Shown in pieces: positions 16,980-27,039 of a DNA stretch of 29,911 nucleotides. The notes beneath the pieces were generated by a model. It worked only from the letters and a program-made list of their open reading frames with translations. It made no database searches and had not been told where the DNA came from. Position 1 is the stretch's first letter. Every line of letters begins with the position of its first letter. The stretch is from Serpens sp964410065 (GTDB lineage Bacteria > Pseudomonadota > Gammaproteobacteria > Pseudomonadales > Pseudomonadaceae): NCBI GenBank assembly GCA_964410065.1, contig CAYPFO010000043.1, forward strand, positions 1 to 29,911, given 5' to 3'. A program made the translations under genes and the position numbers.

Positions 16980-17930
16980 TCAGATGTCATCAAGGAATTT
17001 TTCGGCATCCAGCGCAGCCATGCAGCCGGCGCCAGCTGACGTAATGGCTTGGCGATAAACATGGTCGGCCACGTCGCCGGCGGCGAACACACCCGGGACA
17101 TTGGTGGCGGTTGCGTTGCCCTCACTGCCGCCCTGAATGATCAAATAGCCGTCACGCATTTCCAATTGGCCTTGGAAGAGGTCGGTGTTGGGCTTGTGAC
17201 CAATGGCAATGAACACACCTGCCAGGTCCAGCGACTTCTCGAGGCCACTCTGGGTGTCCTTGAGGCGCACGCCGGTCACACCGCTGGTGTCGCCAAGCAC
17301 TTCTTCGAGCGTATGGTTCCAGTGCAGGCGTATGTTGCCGTTGGTGGCTTTGTCCTGCAGTTTGTCCTGCAGGATCTTCTCTGCACGCAGTTTGTCGCGG
17401 CGATGGATCAGGTGCACTTCTTTGGCGATGTTGGACAGATACAGCGCTTCTTCAACAGCGGTATTCCCCCCGCCCACGACAGCAACCACTTGGTTGCGGT
17501 AGAAGAAGCCGTCGCAGGTAGCGCAGGCGGACACACCCTTGCCGGCGAACGCCTCTTCGGAGGGTAGGCCCAGATATTGGGCGGACGCGCCAGTGGCAAT
17601 GATCAGAGCGTCGCAGGTGTAGGTGCCGCTGTCGCCCTTGAGAACGAAGGGGCGCTGTTGCAACTCGGCGGTGTGAATGTGGTCGTAGACGATCTCGGTA
17701 GCAAAGCGCTCGGCGTGCTTCTGCATCCGCTCCATCAGCGCAGGGCCGGTGAGGCCTTCGACGTCGCCTGGCCAGTTATCCACCTCGGTGGTTGTGGTCA
17801 GTTGCCCGCCCGGTTGAATGCCGGTGATCACCAAGGGCTTGAGGTTGGCGCGGGCTGCATAGACGGCGGCGGTGTAGCCTGCCGGGCCGGAGCCCAGAAC
17901 GATCAGGCGCGAATGCTTGACTTCACTCAT
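16980..17930 (-). CDS. trxB: Thioredoxin reductase
   Basis: A 316-residue low-molecular-weight FAD flavoprotein that reduces thioredoxin with NADPH in the cytosol. The FAD motif GSGPAGYTAAVYAAR is at residues 13-27. The redox-active CATC is at 136-139. The NADPH motif is GGGNTAVEEALYL, and the C-terminal FAD site is GVFAAGDVAD. GAGGG lies 6 nt upstream of the ATG at 17930. It is the first gene of a probable trxB-aat-bpt operon and is divergent from ftsK. Confidence 0.97.
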   Translation of the reverse strand: MSEVKHSRLIVLGSGPAGYTAAVYAARANLKPLVITGIQPGGQLTTTTEVDNWPGDVEGLTGPALMERMQKHAERFATEIVYDHIHTAELQQRPFVLKGDSGTYTCDALIIATGASAQYLGLPSEEAFAGKGVSACATCDGFFYRNQVVAVVGGGNTAVEEALYLSNIAKEVHLIHRRDKLRAEKILQDKLQDKATNGNIRLHWNHTLEEVLGDTSGVTGVRLKDTQSGLEKSLDLAGVFIAIGHKPNTDLFQGQLEMRDGYLIIQGGSEGNATATNVPGVFAAGDVADHVYRQAITSAGAGCMAALDAEKFLDDI

Positions 17931-17965
17931 AAATAACCCTCATAAGCCTTTGTCTCTAAAGAGAA

Positions 17966-17991
17966 TGCATGGTCCAATTGGTCGGCATGCA
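17966..17991. promoter_or_regulatory. Nested palindrome upstream of trxB
   Basis: TGCATG (17966-17971) and CATGCA (17986-17991) flank a perfect CCAATTGG (17974-17981). The element lies 36-61 bp upstream of the trxB start. It has the look of a regulator-binding site or a leader stem, but no known regulator is matched. Confidence 0.4.
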
Positions 17992-18067
17992 AAGTACTGC
18001 CGTTAATCCTACACCGAAGCAGGGTCGGAGCGGGAGCGCGCGCCGCGCGTGATGGCAACTGGCCTGC

Positions 18068-18096
18068 GTGGCAGGGAGCAGTCAAAGCCGTACAAT
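18068..18096 (+). promoter_or_regulatory. Candidate ftsK promoter
   Basis: GTGGCA (18068-18073, 4/6) and TACAAT (18091-18096, 5/6) are separated by 17 bp. Transcription would start near 18103, downstream of the first in-frame ATG (18049), so that ATG could not be used. This supports the TTG start at 18142. Confidence 0.45.
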
Positions 18097-18141
18097 GGCG
18101 ACAATGTCTCGCATGCATCCCCTAGCAGGAACTTACGTGTT

Positions 18142-20571
<2,430 letters not shown>

Positions 20572-20585
20572 TGACGAGGATTCCG

Positions 20586-21218
20586 ATGGCCATGATTCGT
20601 ATGTTCTTGCTGGCGCTGTTGAGTGTTGCACTGGTTCCGCTGCAGGCCAGCGCTGCCGACAGTGCGGCCGTGAAGCGACTCACCGAGTTGCTTAATCAGG
20701 CGCAGACGCTCACCGGGCGGTTTTCCCAGCTGACACTGGACGGCTCAGGCGTCAATTTGCAGGAGTCCACTGGCGAGATGGCTTTGAAACGCCCCGGGCA
20801 GTTCCGCTGGCACACCGACGCACCGATGGAGCAATTGTTGGTCTCCGATGGCAAGCAGGTCTGGCTGTATGACCCGGATCTTGAGCAGGTCACCATACAG
20901 CAGCTCGATCAGCGCCTGACTCATACTCCGGCGCTGTTGCTGTCTGGTGATGTGTCGAAAATCAGCGAAAATTTTGACATCAGCCATCAAGAAACCAGTG
21001 GTGTGGTCGATTTCGTCCTCAAACCCAAGTCCCGGGACACGTTGTTCGACAACTTGCGCCTGTCGTTTCGCAATGGCGTGATCAATGACATGCAGCTGAT
21101 CGACAGCGTCGGCCAGCGCACCAATATCCTGTTTTCCGGGGTGAAGATGAACGCGCCGCTGGACGCTTCGATGTTCCGTTTCGTGCCGCCTGCCGGCACA
21201 GATATCATCCAGGATTGA
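20586..21218 (+). CDS. lolA: Outer-membrane lipoprotein carrier LolA
   Basis: LolA is the periplasmic chaperone that takes lipoproteins from LolCDE to LolB. From the ATG at 20586, preceded by GAGGATTCCG, it has 210 residues. An earlier ATG (20571) overlaps the ftsK stop but lacks this site. Residues 1-23 are a signal peptide cleaved after QASA-A. The mature part has the LolA beta-barrel features: TLTGRFSQLTLDGSG, GEMALKRPGQFRWH and GKQVWLYDPDLEQVT. It is translated right after ftsK and shares its operon. Confidence 0.95.
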   Translation: MAMIRMFLLALLSVALVPLQASAADSAAVKRLTELLNQAQTLTGRFSQLTLDGSGVNLQESTGEMALKRPGQFRWHTDAPMEQLLVSDGKQVWLYDPDLEQVTIQQLDQRLTHTPALLLSGDVSKISENFDISHQETSGVVDFVLKPKSRDTLFDNLRLSFRNGVINDMQLIDSVGQRTNILFSGVKMNAPLDASMFRFVPPAGTDIIQD

Positions 21219-21237
21219 CCGAGGTATTATCGCTGCC

Positions 21238-22563
21238 ATGGATCTGTTCCGCAGTATTCCGATTGCTCAGCCATTGGCCGCTCGCTTGCGCGCGGCCAAT
21301 CTGGACGAGTACGTCGGTCAGGAGCATCTGCTGGCGCGTGGCAAACCACTCCGCGAGGCCTTGGAGCAGGGTGCGCTGCATTCGATGATCTTCTGGGGGC
21401 CGCCAGGCGTCGGCAAGACGACTCTGGCACGGCTGCTGGCCAAGGTTTCCGATGCTCACTTCGAGACGATTTCCGCAGTGCTTTCCGGGGTCAAGGAAAT
21501 TCGCCAGGCGGTGGAAATCGCCCAGCAGCACGCCGCTCAATATGGCAAGCGCACCATCCTGTTTGTGGATGAAGTGCACCGCTTCAACAAGAGCCAACAA
21601 GATGCTTTCCTGCCCTATGTGGAAGACGGCACGCTGATCTTTATTGGGGCGACCACGGAAAACCCTTCGTTTGAGCTGAACAATGCGCTGCTTTCTCGGG
21701 CGCGTGTGTATGTGCTGAAAAGCCTCGACGAAGCGGCCCTGCGCAAACTGGTGCAGCGCGCTCTGAACGAGGAAAAAGGACTGGGTGCGCGTCATCTTGC
21801 CCTGCCTGAAGAAAGTTTTCGAATTCTCCTGGCTGCCGCCGATGGCGATGGACGCCGGTTGCTCAACCTGCTGGAAAACGCCGCAGACCTGGTCGAGGAC
21901 GGCGAAGCAATTGCCGCAGAAACCTTGCAGAACCTGCTTGGCGACAGCCAGCGTCGCTTCGACAAGGGTGGCGAGGCGTTCTACGACCAAATTTCGGCGC
22001 TGCACAAATCGGTGCGTGGCTCCAGCCCGGACGGTGCGTTGTACTGGTTTGCGCGCATGCTCGATGGCGGTTGCGATCCGCTGTACATCGCCCGCCGAGT
22101 GGTGCGCATGGCTAGCGAAGAGATTGGCAATGCCGACCCGCGTGCGCTGACCCTGTGCCTGAACGCCTGGGATGTGCAAGAGCGCCTGGGCAGCCCGGAA
22201 GGCGAATTGGCGGTGGCTCAGGCCATTGTCTATCTGGCCTGCGCGCCCAAGAGCAATGCGGTGTACATGGGTTTCAAGGCGGCGATGCGCGAGGCTGGCG
22301 AGCACGGCTCATTGGAAGTGCCGCTGCACCTGCGTAATGCGCCCACCAAGCTGATGAAGCAGCTCGGCTACGGTGAAGAATATCGCTACGCCCACGATGA
22401 GCCGGAAGCCTATGCCGCTGGTGAAGACTATTTTCCCGAGGCCCTGGAACCGCGCCGTTATTACCAGCCGGCGCCGCGTGGCCTGGAGCTAAAGATTCGG
22501 GACAAGCTCGAACACCTGGCCGAGCTGGACCGCAACAGTCCGCGCCGACGGAGGCGCGAATGA
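21238..22563 (+). CDS. rarA: Replication-associated recombination protein RarA
   Basis: A 441-residue AAA+ ATPase of the RarA/MgsA/WRNIP1 family, acting at stalled replication forks and related to clamp-loader subunits. Walker A is GPPGVGKT (54-61), Walker B is FVDEVHRFN, and sensor 1 lies in GATTENPSFELN. The C-terminal tetramerisation part contains the typical GGCDPLYIARRVVRMASEEIGNADP. It begins 19 bp after lolA and overlaps crcB by 4 bp (ATGA at 22560-22563). It is part of a long ftsK-lolA-rarA-crcB-serS unit. Confidence 0.96.
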   Translation: MDLFRSIPIAQPLAARLRAANLDEYVGQEHLLARGKPLREALEQGALHSMIFWGPPGVGKTTLARLLAKVSDAHFETISAVLSGVKEIRQAVEIAQQHAAQYGKRTILFVDEVHRFNKSQQDAFLPYVEDGTLIFIGATTENPSFELNNALLSRARVYVLKSLDEAALRKLVQRALNEEKGLGARHLALPEESFRILLAAADGDGRRLLNLLENAADLVEDGEAIAAETLQNLLGDSQRRFDKGGEAFYDQISALHKSVRGSSPDGALYWFARMLDGGCDPLYIARRVVRMASEEIGNADPRALTLCLNAWDVQERLGSPEGELAVAQAIVYLACAPKSNAVYMGFKAAMREAGEHGSLEVPLHLRNAPTKLMKQLGYGEEYRYAHDEPEAYAAGEDYFPEALEPRRYYQPAPRGLELKIRDKLEHLAELDRNSPRRRRRE

Positions 22564-22934
22564 TCGGTATGGTTCTCGCCGTGGCGGGTGGCGGTGCACT
22601 GGGTTGTCTGTTGCGCTTTGGCAGCTCGAACTGGATCTCGTCCCATTGGCCCCAACATTTTTACCTGGCCACCCTGGCGGTGAACATTGCCGGCTGCCTG
22701 CTGATCGGTTATCTCTACGGCCTGTTTTTGCAGCGCCCGGAATGGCCCCTCGAGCTGCGCGCCGGATTGATTGTCGGATTTCTCGGCGGTCTGACCACTT
22801 TTTCATCTTTTTCCCTGGATACCTTGCGCCTGCTCGAAAGCGGCCAGTTGACCACCGCCTTCGGCTATGCCGCAGCCAGCGTGATGGTCTGCTTGCTGGC
22901 GACCTGGGCAGGCCTGGCTTTGAACAAATTCTGA
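22560..22934 (+). CDS. crcB: Fluoride channel CrcB/Fluc
   Basis: A 124-residue four-helix dual-topology inner-membrane protein exporting fluoride. Key features are present: GGALGCLLRF near the N-terminus (Arg19), Asn42 in VNIAGCLLIG, and GGLTTFSSFS (76-85) with the paired phenylalanines Phe81 and Phe84 that line the pore. Only one crcB copy is present here, as expected for a homodimer. The gene is coupled to rarA by a 4-bp overlap, and no fluoride riboswitch is visible ahead of it. Expression would therefore follow the housekeeping operon. Confidence 0.93.
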   Translation: MIGMVLAVAGGGALGCLLRFGSSNWISSHWPQHFYLATLAVNIAGCLLIGYLYGLFLQRPEWPLELRAGLIVGFLGGLTTFSSFSLDTLRLLESGQLTTAFGYAAASVMVCLLATWAGLALNKF

Positions 22935-22949
22935 CTGACGAGAACTGAC

Positions 22950-24230
22950 ATGCTCGATTCGAAACTGGTACGTACTCAGCTGCAGGACGTCGCCGCCCGT
23001 TTGGCGACCCGTGGCTATCAACTGGATGTGGCGCGTATCGAAGCGCTGGAAGCGCAGCGCAAGACCGTGCAAACCCGCACCGAGCAGCTGCAGGCCGAGC
23101 GCAACAGCCGCTCCAAGTCGATTGGCCAGGCCAAGGCGCGTGGCGAAGACATCGCCCCGCTGTTGGCTGAAGTCGATCAGATGGGTAGCGACCTGGAAAG
23201 CGGCAAGCGCGAGCTGGATGGTATTCAAGCCGAACTGGATGCCATTCTGCTGACCATTCCTAACTTGCCGCACGAATCGGTACCGGTGGGCGAGGATGAA
23301 GAGGGTAACGTCGAAGTCTCCCGCTGGGGCACGCCCCGCAGCTTCGAGTTCGAGGTCAAGGACCATGTGGCGCTGGGTGAAAACCTCGGCTGGCTGGATT
23401 TCGAAACCGCCGCCAAGCTGTCCGGCGCCCGCTTTGCCCTGATGCGCGGACCGATTGCTCGCCTGCACCGCGCCCTTGCGCAGTTCATGATCAACCTGCA
23501 CACCGCCGAGCACGGCTACGAAGAGGCTTACACCCCGTACCTGGTGCAAGCCCCGGCATTGCAGGGCACCGGTCAGTTGCCGAAGTTCGAGGAGGATCTG
23601 TTCAAGATACAGCGTGAGGATCAGGCCGATCTGTATCTGATCCCGACCGCCGAAGTGTCGCTGACCAACATCGTTGCCGGTGAGATTCTCGATGCCAAGC
23701 AACTGCCACTTAAGTTCGTTGCCCATACGCCATGCTTCCGCAGTGAAGCCGGTGCTTCCGGTCGCGACACCCGCGGAATGATCCGCCAGCATCAGTTCGA
23801 CAAGGTCGAGATGGTGCAGATCGTCGAGCCGGAAAAATCCTTCGAAGCGCTGGAAAGCCTGACCGGAAATGCCGAGCGCGTGCTGCAATTACTGGAATTG
23901 CCGTACCGCAAGCTGGCGCTGTGCACGGGCGACATGGGTTTTGGCGCGGTGAAGACCTACGACCTGGAAGTCTGGATTCCCAGCCAGGACAAGTACCGCG
24001 AGATTTCTTCCTGTTCCAACTGTGGCGATTTCCAGGCGCGCCGCATGCAGGCGCGCTATCGCAATCCGGCCACCGGCAAACCGGAGCTGGTGCACACCCT
24101 GAACGGCTCCGGCCTTGCGGTGGGTCGTACCCTGGTTGCGGTGCTGGAGAACTATCAGCAGGCCGATGGCTCCATCAGTGTGCCGGAGGTGCTCAAGCCG
24201 TATATGGGCGGGATCGAACGCATCGGATAG
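22950..24230 (+). CDS. serS: Seryl-tRNA synthetase
   Basis: A 426-residue class II aminoacyl-tRNA synthetase charging tRNA-Ser and tRNA-Sec. An antiparallel coiled-coil arm (about residues 27-100) binds the tRNA extra arm. Class II motif 2 is CFRSEAGASGRDTRGMIRQH and motif 3 is GLAVGRTLVAVLENY. It starts 15 bp after crcB with a TGACGAGA ribosome-binding region. A hairpin with a T-rich tail follows, so the operon probably ends here. Confidence 0.98.
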   Translation: MLDSKLVRTQLQDVAARLATRGYQLDVARIEALEAQRKTVQTRTEQLQAERNSRSKSIGQAKARGEDIAPLLAEVDQMGSDLESGKRELDGIQAELDAILLTIPNLPHESVPVGEDEEGNVEVSRWGTPRSFEFEVKDHVALGENLGWLDFETAAKLSGARFALMRGPIARLHRALAQFMINLHTAEHGYEEAYTPYLVQAPALQGTGQLPKFEEDLFKIQREDQADLYLIPTAEVSLTNIVAGEILDAKQLPLKFVAHTPCFRSEAGASGRDTRGMIRQHQFDKVEMVQIVEPEKSFEALESLTGNAERVLQLLELPYRKLALCTGDMGFGAVKTYDLEVWIPSQDKYREISSCSNCGDFQARRMQARYRNPATGKPELVHTLNGSGLAVGRTLVAVLENYQQADGSISVPEVLKPYMGGIERIG

Positions 24231-24250
24231 GGCTCGGCTAGGGTGAGGCA

Positions 24251-24292
24251 CGCTTATCGTCCAGAAAGAGCCGTCTCGCTGGCGGATAAGCG
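24251..24292. repeat. 14-bp hairpin between serS and cysG
   Basis: CGCTTATCGTCCAG (24251-24264) and CTGGCGGATAAGCG (24279-24292) pair at 12 of 14 positions around a 14-nt loop. The GGATAAGCG ending recalls the hairpin repeats that lie between genes in some Pseudomonas. Only one copy occurs in this window, so its status as a repeat is open. Confidence 0.4.
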
Positions 24293-24336
24293 AAGGCCGG
24301 GATCATGGATAACACTGAATCCTTGATTTTCGACAA

Positions 24337-24380
24337 GGGGCATCAGGTCGCTAATCGGCTGTGATGCCCCTATCTTTTTC
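24337..24380 (+). terminator. Probable serS terminator
   Basis: GGGGCATCA (24337-24345) and TGATGCCCC (24362-24370) form a perfect 9-bp stem with a 16-nt loop, followed by TATCTTTTTCTC. It lies 25 bp upstream of the cysG start, so it could also attenuate cysG. Confidence 0.7.
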
Positions 24381-24404
24381 TCAGTGTCCGTACGGGATTC
24401 GTTC

Positions 24405-25793
24405 ATGGATTACCTTCCCCTCTTTCACAAGCTGCAAGACCGCCGCGTTCTCGTGGTGGGTGGTGGCGAGGTCGCATTGCGCAAGGCGCGCCTGCTGGCC
24501 GATGCCGGCGCAAATCTGCGCGTCGTCGCGCCCGACGTGCTCGACGAGTTGCGCGAACTCGCCGGGCAGGAGGGCAGCGAGGTGGACGTGCGCGGCTATC
24601 AGTCGAGCGATCTGGAGGGCGTCGTGCTTGTGATTGCCGCCACTGATGACGAACCGCTCAATGCGCAGATCTCCGAGCAGGCCCAGGCGCGTAGCATCCC
24701 CGTCAATGTGGTGGATGCGCCGGCCTTGTGCTCGGTCATCTTCCCCGCGATTGTCGACCGTTCACCCTTGATCGTTGCGGTCTCCAGCGGCGGTGATGCG
24801 CCTGTGCTGGCACGCTTGATCCGCGCGCGGATCGAGACCTGGATTCCCTCAGCCTACGGCCAGCTGGCTGGGCTGGCAAAGAAGTTTCGTACTCGAGTCA
24901 AAACCTTGCTGCCGGATGTTCAGCAACGCCGCGTTTTCTGGGAGGAAACCTTTCAGGGCCAGATTGCCGAAAGCCTGTTCGCCGGCAAGCCGGCGGAAGC
25001 CGAGCGACTGCTGGAGGAAAAGATTGCCGGCGGAAAACCCAAGGCGCTGGGCGAGGTGTATCTGGTCGGCGCCGGCCCAGGCGATCCTGACCTGCTGACC
25101 TTCCGGGCGCTGCGTCTGATGCAGCAGGCCGATGTTGTGCTTTACGACCGCTTGGTAGCCCCAGCGATCATCGAGTTGTGCCGACGAGATGCCGACCGTA
25201 TTTACGTTGGCAAGCAGCGTTCGGATCACGCCGTGCCGCAGGAGCAGATCAATCGTCGCCTGGTTGAGCTGGCCAAGGCCGGCAAGCGGGTGCTGCGCCT
25301 GAAGGGCGGTGACCCGTTCATCTTCGGGCGCGGTGGTGAAGAAATCGAAGAACTGGCGGCGGAAGGCATACCTTTCCAGGTGGTGCCAGGGATTACCGCC
25401 GCCTCGGGCTGTGCGGCCTATGCTGGCATTCCGCTGACCCATCGCGATCACGCGCAGTCCGTGCGCTTTGTCACCGGACACCTGAAAGATGGCAGCTGCG
25501 ATTTGCCCTGGACTGATCTGGTCGCGCCGGGGCAAACCTTGGTGTTTTACATGGGCCTGGTCGGCTTGCCGGTGATCTGCGAACAACTGATTCGCCATGG
25601 TCGGGGCGCGAGCACTCCCGCTGCCCTGATCCAGCAGGGCACGACCAGCAATCAGCGGGTATTTACCGGTACCCTGGCCGATCTCCCGCAGCTGGTTGCC
25701 AAGCAGCATGTGCAGGCGCCGACACTGGTGATTGTCGGTGAAGTAGTCACCCTGCGCGACAAGCTGGCCTGGTTTGAAGGGGCAGGGGAGTAG
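24405..25793 (+). CDS. cysG: Siroheme synthase, trifunctional
   Basis: CysG makes siroheme, the cofactor of sulfite and nitrite reductases, from uroporphyrinogen III. The N-terminal part is the precorrin-2 dehydrogenase and ferrochelatase: Rossmann motif VLVVGGGEVALRKARLL (15-31), catalytic Asp104 in VVDAPALC, and Ser128 in SSGGDAP. The C-terminal part is the SAM-dependent uroporphyrinogen methyltransferase: VYLVGAGPGDPDLLTFRA (from about 218), VLYDRLV, and GDPFIFGRGGEE. The ATG at 24405 gives 462 residues; an in-frame GTG at 24384 is less likely. It lies directly behind the serS terminator, so it has either its own promoter or readthrough. Confidence 0.97.
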   Translation: MDYLPLFHKLQDRRVLVVGGGEVALRKARLLADAGANLRVVAPDVLDELRELAGQEGSEVDVRGYQSSDLEGVVLVIAATDDEPLNAQISEQAQARSIPVNVVDAPALCSVIFPAIVDRSPLIVAVSSGGDAPVLARLIRARIETWIPSAYGQLAGLAKKFRTRVKTLLPDVQQRRVFWEETFQGQIAESLFAGKPAEAERLLEEKIAGGKPKALGEVYLVGAGPGDPDLLTFRALRLMQQADVVLYDRLVAPAIIELCRRDADRIYVGKQRSDHAVPQEQINRRLVELAKAGKRVLRLKGGDPFIFGRGGEEIEELAAEGIPFQVVPGITAASGCAAYAGIPLTHRDHAQSVRFVTGHLKDGSCDLPWTDLVAPGQTLVFYMGLVGLPVICEQLIRHGRGASTPAALIQQGTTSNQRVFTGTLADLPQLVAKQHVQAPTLVIVGEVVTLRDKLAWFEGAGE

Positions 25794-25809
25794 GCTAACC
25801 TAGCGCGGC

Positions 25810-25839
25810 GTAGCCGACGATAGCGTCAGCGTCGGTTAC
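25810..25839. repeat. 10-bp inverted repeat after cysG
   Basis: GTAGCCGACG (25810-25819) and CGTCGGTTAC (25830-25839) match at 9 of 10 positions across a 10-bp spacer. It is the first of three stacked hairpins in the cysG-yqjG gap. Another is ACGGCG/CGCCGT near 25852-25874. Confidence 0.35.
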
Positions 25840-25884
25840 TCCACGGGTAAGACGGCGAGCCGCTCGGCCGCCGTTCAGCAGGCG

Positions 25885-25925
25885 AGGCCGTCCTATGAGA
25901 TTGCTCTCGTCGGACGGCCTTTGTG
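25885..25925 (+). terminator. Hairpin between convergent cysG and yqjG
   Basis: AGGCCGTCC (25885-25893) and GGACGGCCT (25912-25920) form a perfect 9-bp stem with an inner GAGA-TTGC-TCTC stem. A short TTTGTG tail follows on the plus strand. The U-tract is weak, but the position between convergent genes fits a terminator. Confidence 0.55.
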
Positions 25926-25927
25926 AG

Positions 25928-26929
25928 TCAGCTCCGCTGCCAGATGCCTTTACCCCGTAAACGATCCCGATCATGGGCAGCCAGCAGGTTCTGCGCAGGG
26001 CCCTTTGGAATGACCCCAGTCGGGTTGATTGTCGCGTGACTGGCGTAGTAATGCCCCTTGATATGGGTGAAATCCACCGTTTCGGCGATGCCCGGCCACT
26101 GGTACAGCTCACGCAGCCAGTTGGCTAGCTGTGGGTAGTCCGTAATGCGCCGTAGGTTGCACTTGAAATGCCCGTGATAGACCGGATCAAAACGGATCAG
26201 CGTGGTGAACAGGCGCCAATCGGCCTCCGTCAGGTATTCACCGGCCAGGTAGCGATGCTCGGCGAGGTGCTGGTCCAGCCAGTCCAATTCGCCAAACACT
26301 TCGTCGAACGCTTCTTCGTAGGCCGCCTGCGTAGTGGCGAAGCCGGCACGATAGACGCCGTTGTTGACGCGGGGATAGATGCGCTCGTTGAGCTCATCGA
26401 TCGTGGCCCGCAGGGGCTCGGGATAAAAATCCAGCCGTGAGCCGGTCAGGCCGTCAAACGCGCTGTTGAACATGCGGATGATTTCCGCCGATTCGTTGCT
26501 GACGATGCGCTGGCGGTGCTTGTCCCACAGCAGCGGTACAGTGACGCGGCCGGTGTAGTGTGGGTCTTCGGCGGTGTAGCGCTGATGCAAAAAGCTGAGG
26601 CCACCCAGGGCATCCCCGGTGGAGCCGTATTGTGGATCGAAGGTCCAGCCATGGTCGCGCATCAGCCAGCTGACCACTGACACATCGATCAAACTGTCCA
26701 GTCCTTTGAGCGTGCGCAGAATCAGCGTGCGATGGGCCCAGGGGCAAGCCAGACTGACGTACAGGTGATAGCGCCCGGCTTCGGCGGCAAATCCACTGTC
26801 ACCGCTTGGACCTACACTGCCATCAGCAGTAATCCAATGACGCCGCTGCGCTTGTTCACGCTGAAAACGACCGTCTTTGGCGGTGTCGTACCACTGGTCG
26901 TGCCAGCGTCCTTCGATAAGCAAACCCAT
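25928..26929 (-). CDS. yqjG: Glutathionyl-hydroquinone reductase (Xi-class GST)
   Basis: A 333-residue Xi-class glutathione transferase that reduces glutathionyl-hydroquinones using glutathione. The catalytic cysteine is Cys62 in SLACPWAHR, corresponding to E. coli YqjG Cys63. The family-specific DHGWTFDP and the C-terminal helical domain, with RVNNGVYRAGFATTQAAYEEA and HIKGHYY, are present. GAGGTG precedes the ATG at 26929 by 6 nt. It appears monocistronic. The in vivo substrate is unknown; quinone or chlorinated hydroquinone detoxification is the family theme. Confidence 0.94.
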   Translation of the reverse strand: MGLLIEGRWHDQWYDTAKDGRFQREQAQRRHWITADGSVGPSGDSGFAAEAGRYHLYVSLACPWAHRTLILRTLKGLDSLIDVSVVSWLMRDHGWTFDPQYGSTGDALGGLSFLHQRYTAEDPHYTGRVTVPLLWDKHRQRIVSNESAEIIRMFNSAFDGLTGSRLDFYPEPLRATIDELNERIYPRVNNGVYRAGFATTQAAYEEAFDEVFGELDWLDQHLAEHRYLAGEYLTEADWRLFTTLIRFDPVYHGHFKCNLRRITDYPQLANWLRELYQWPGIAETVDFTHIKGHYYASHATINPTGVIPKGPAQNLLAAHDRDRLRGKGIWQRS

Positions 26930-27039
26930 GAATTCACCTCAGAATCTAGTGGATCAGGCTGGAGAGCCTCTTTGTCTGGGGTGAAGTCTAGCGATCCTTG
27001 AGCAGTGGAAAGACGCAAAGCTCGGGTTGTTCCTATCGG

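Noticed and set aside
22450..22560. Fluoride riboswitch ahead of crcB
   Set aside because: The region is the coding end of rarA, and I saw no pseudoknot-like riboswitch core.
21205..23888. Minus-strand frames of 366 and 361 residues opposite rarA and serS
   Set aside because: Both mirror well-conserved genes and have no motifs, so they are codon-bias artefacts.
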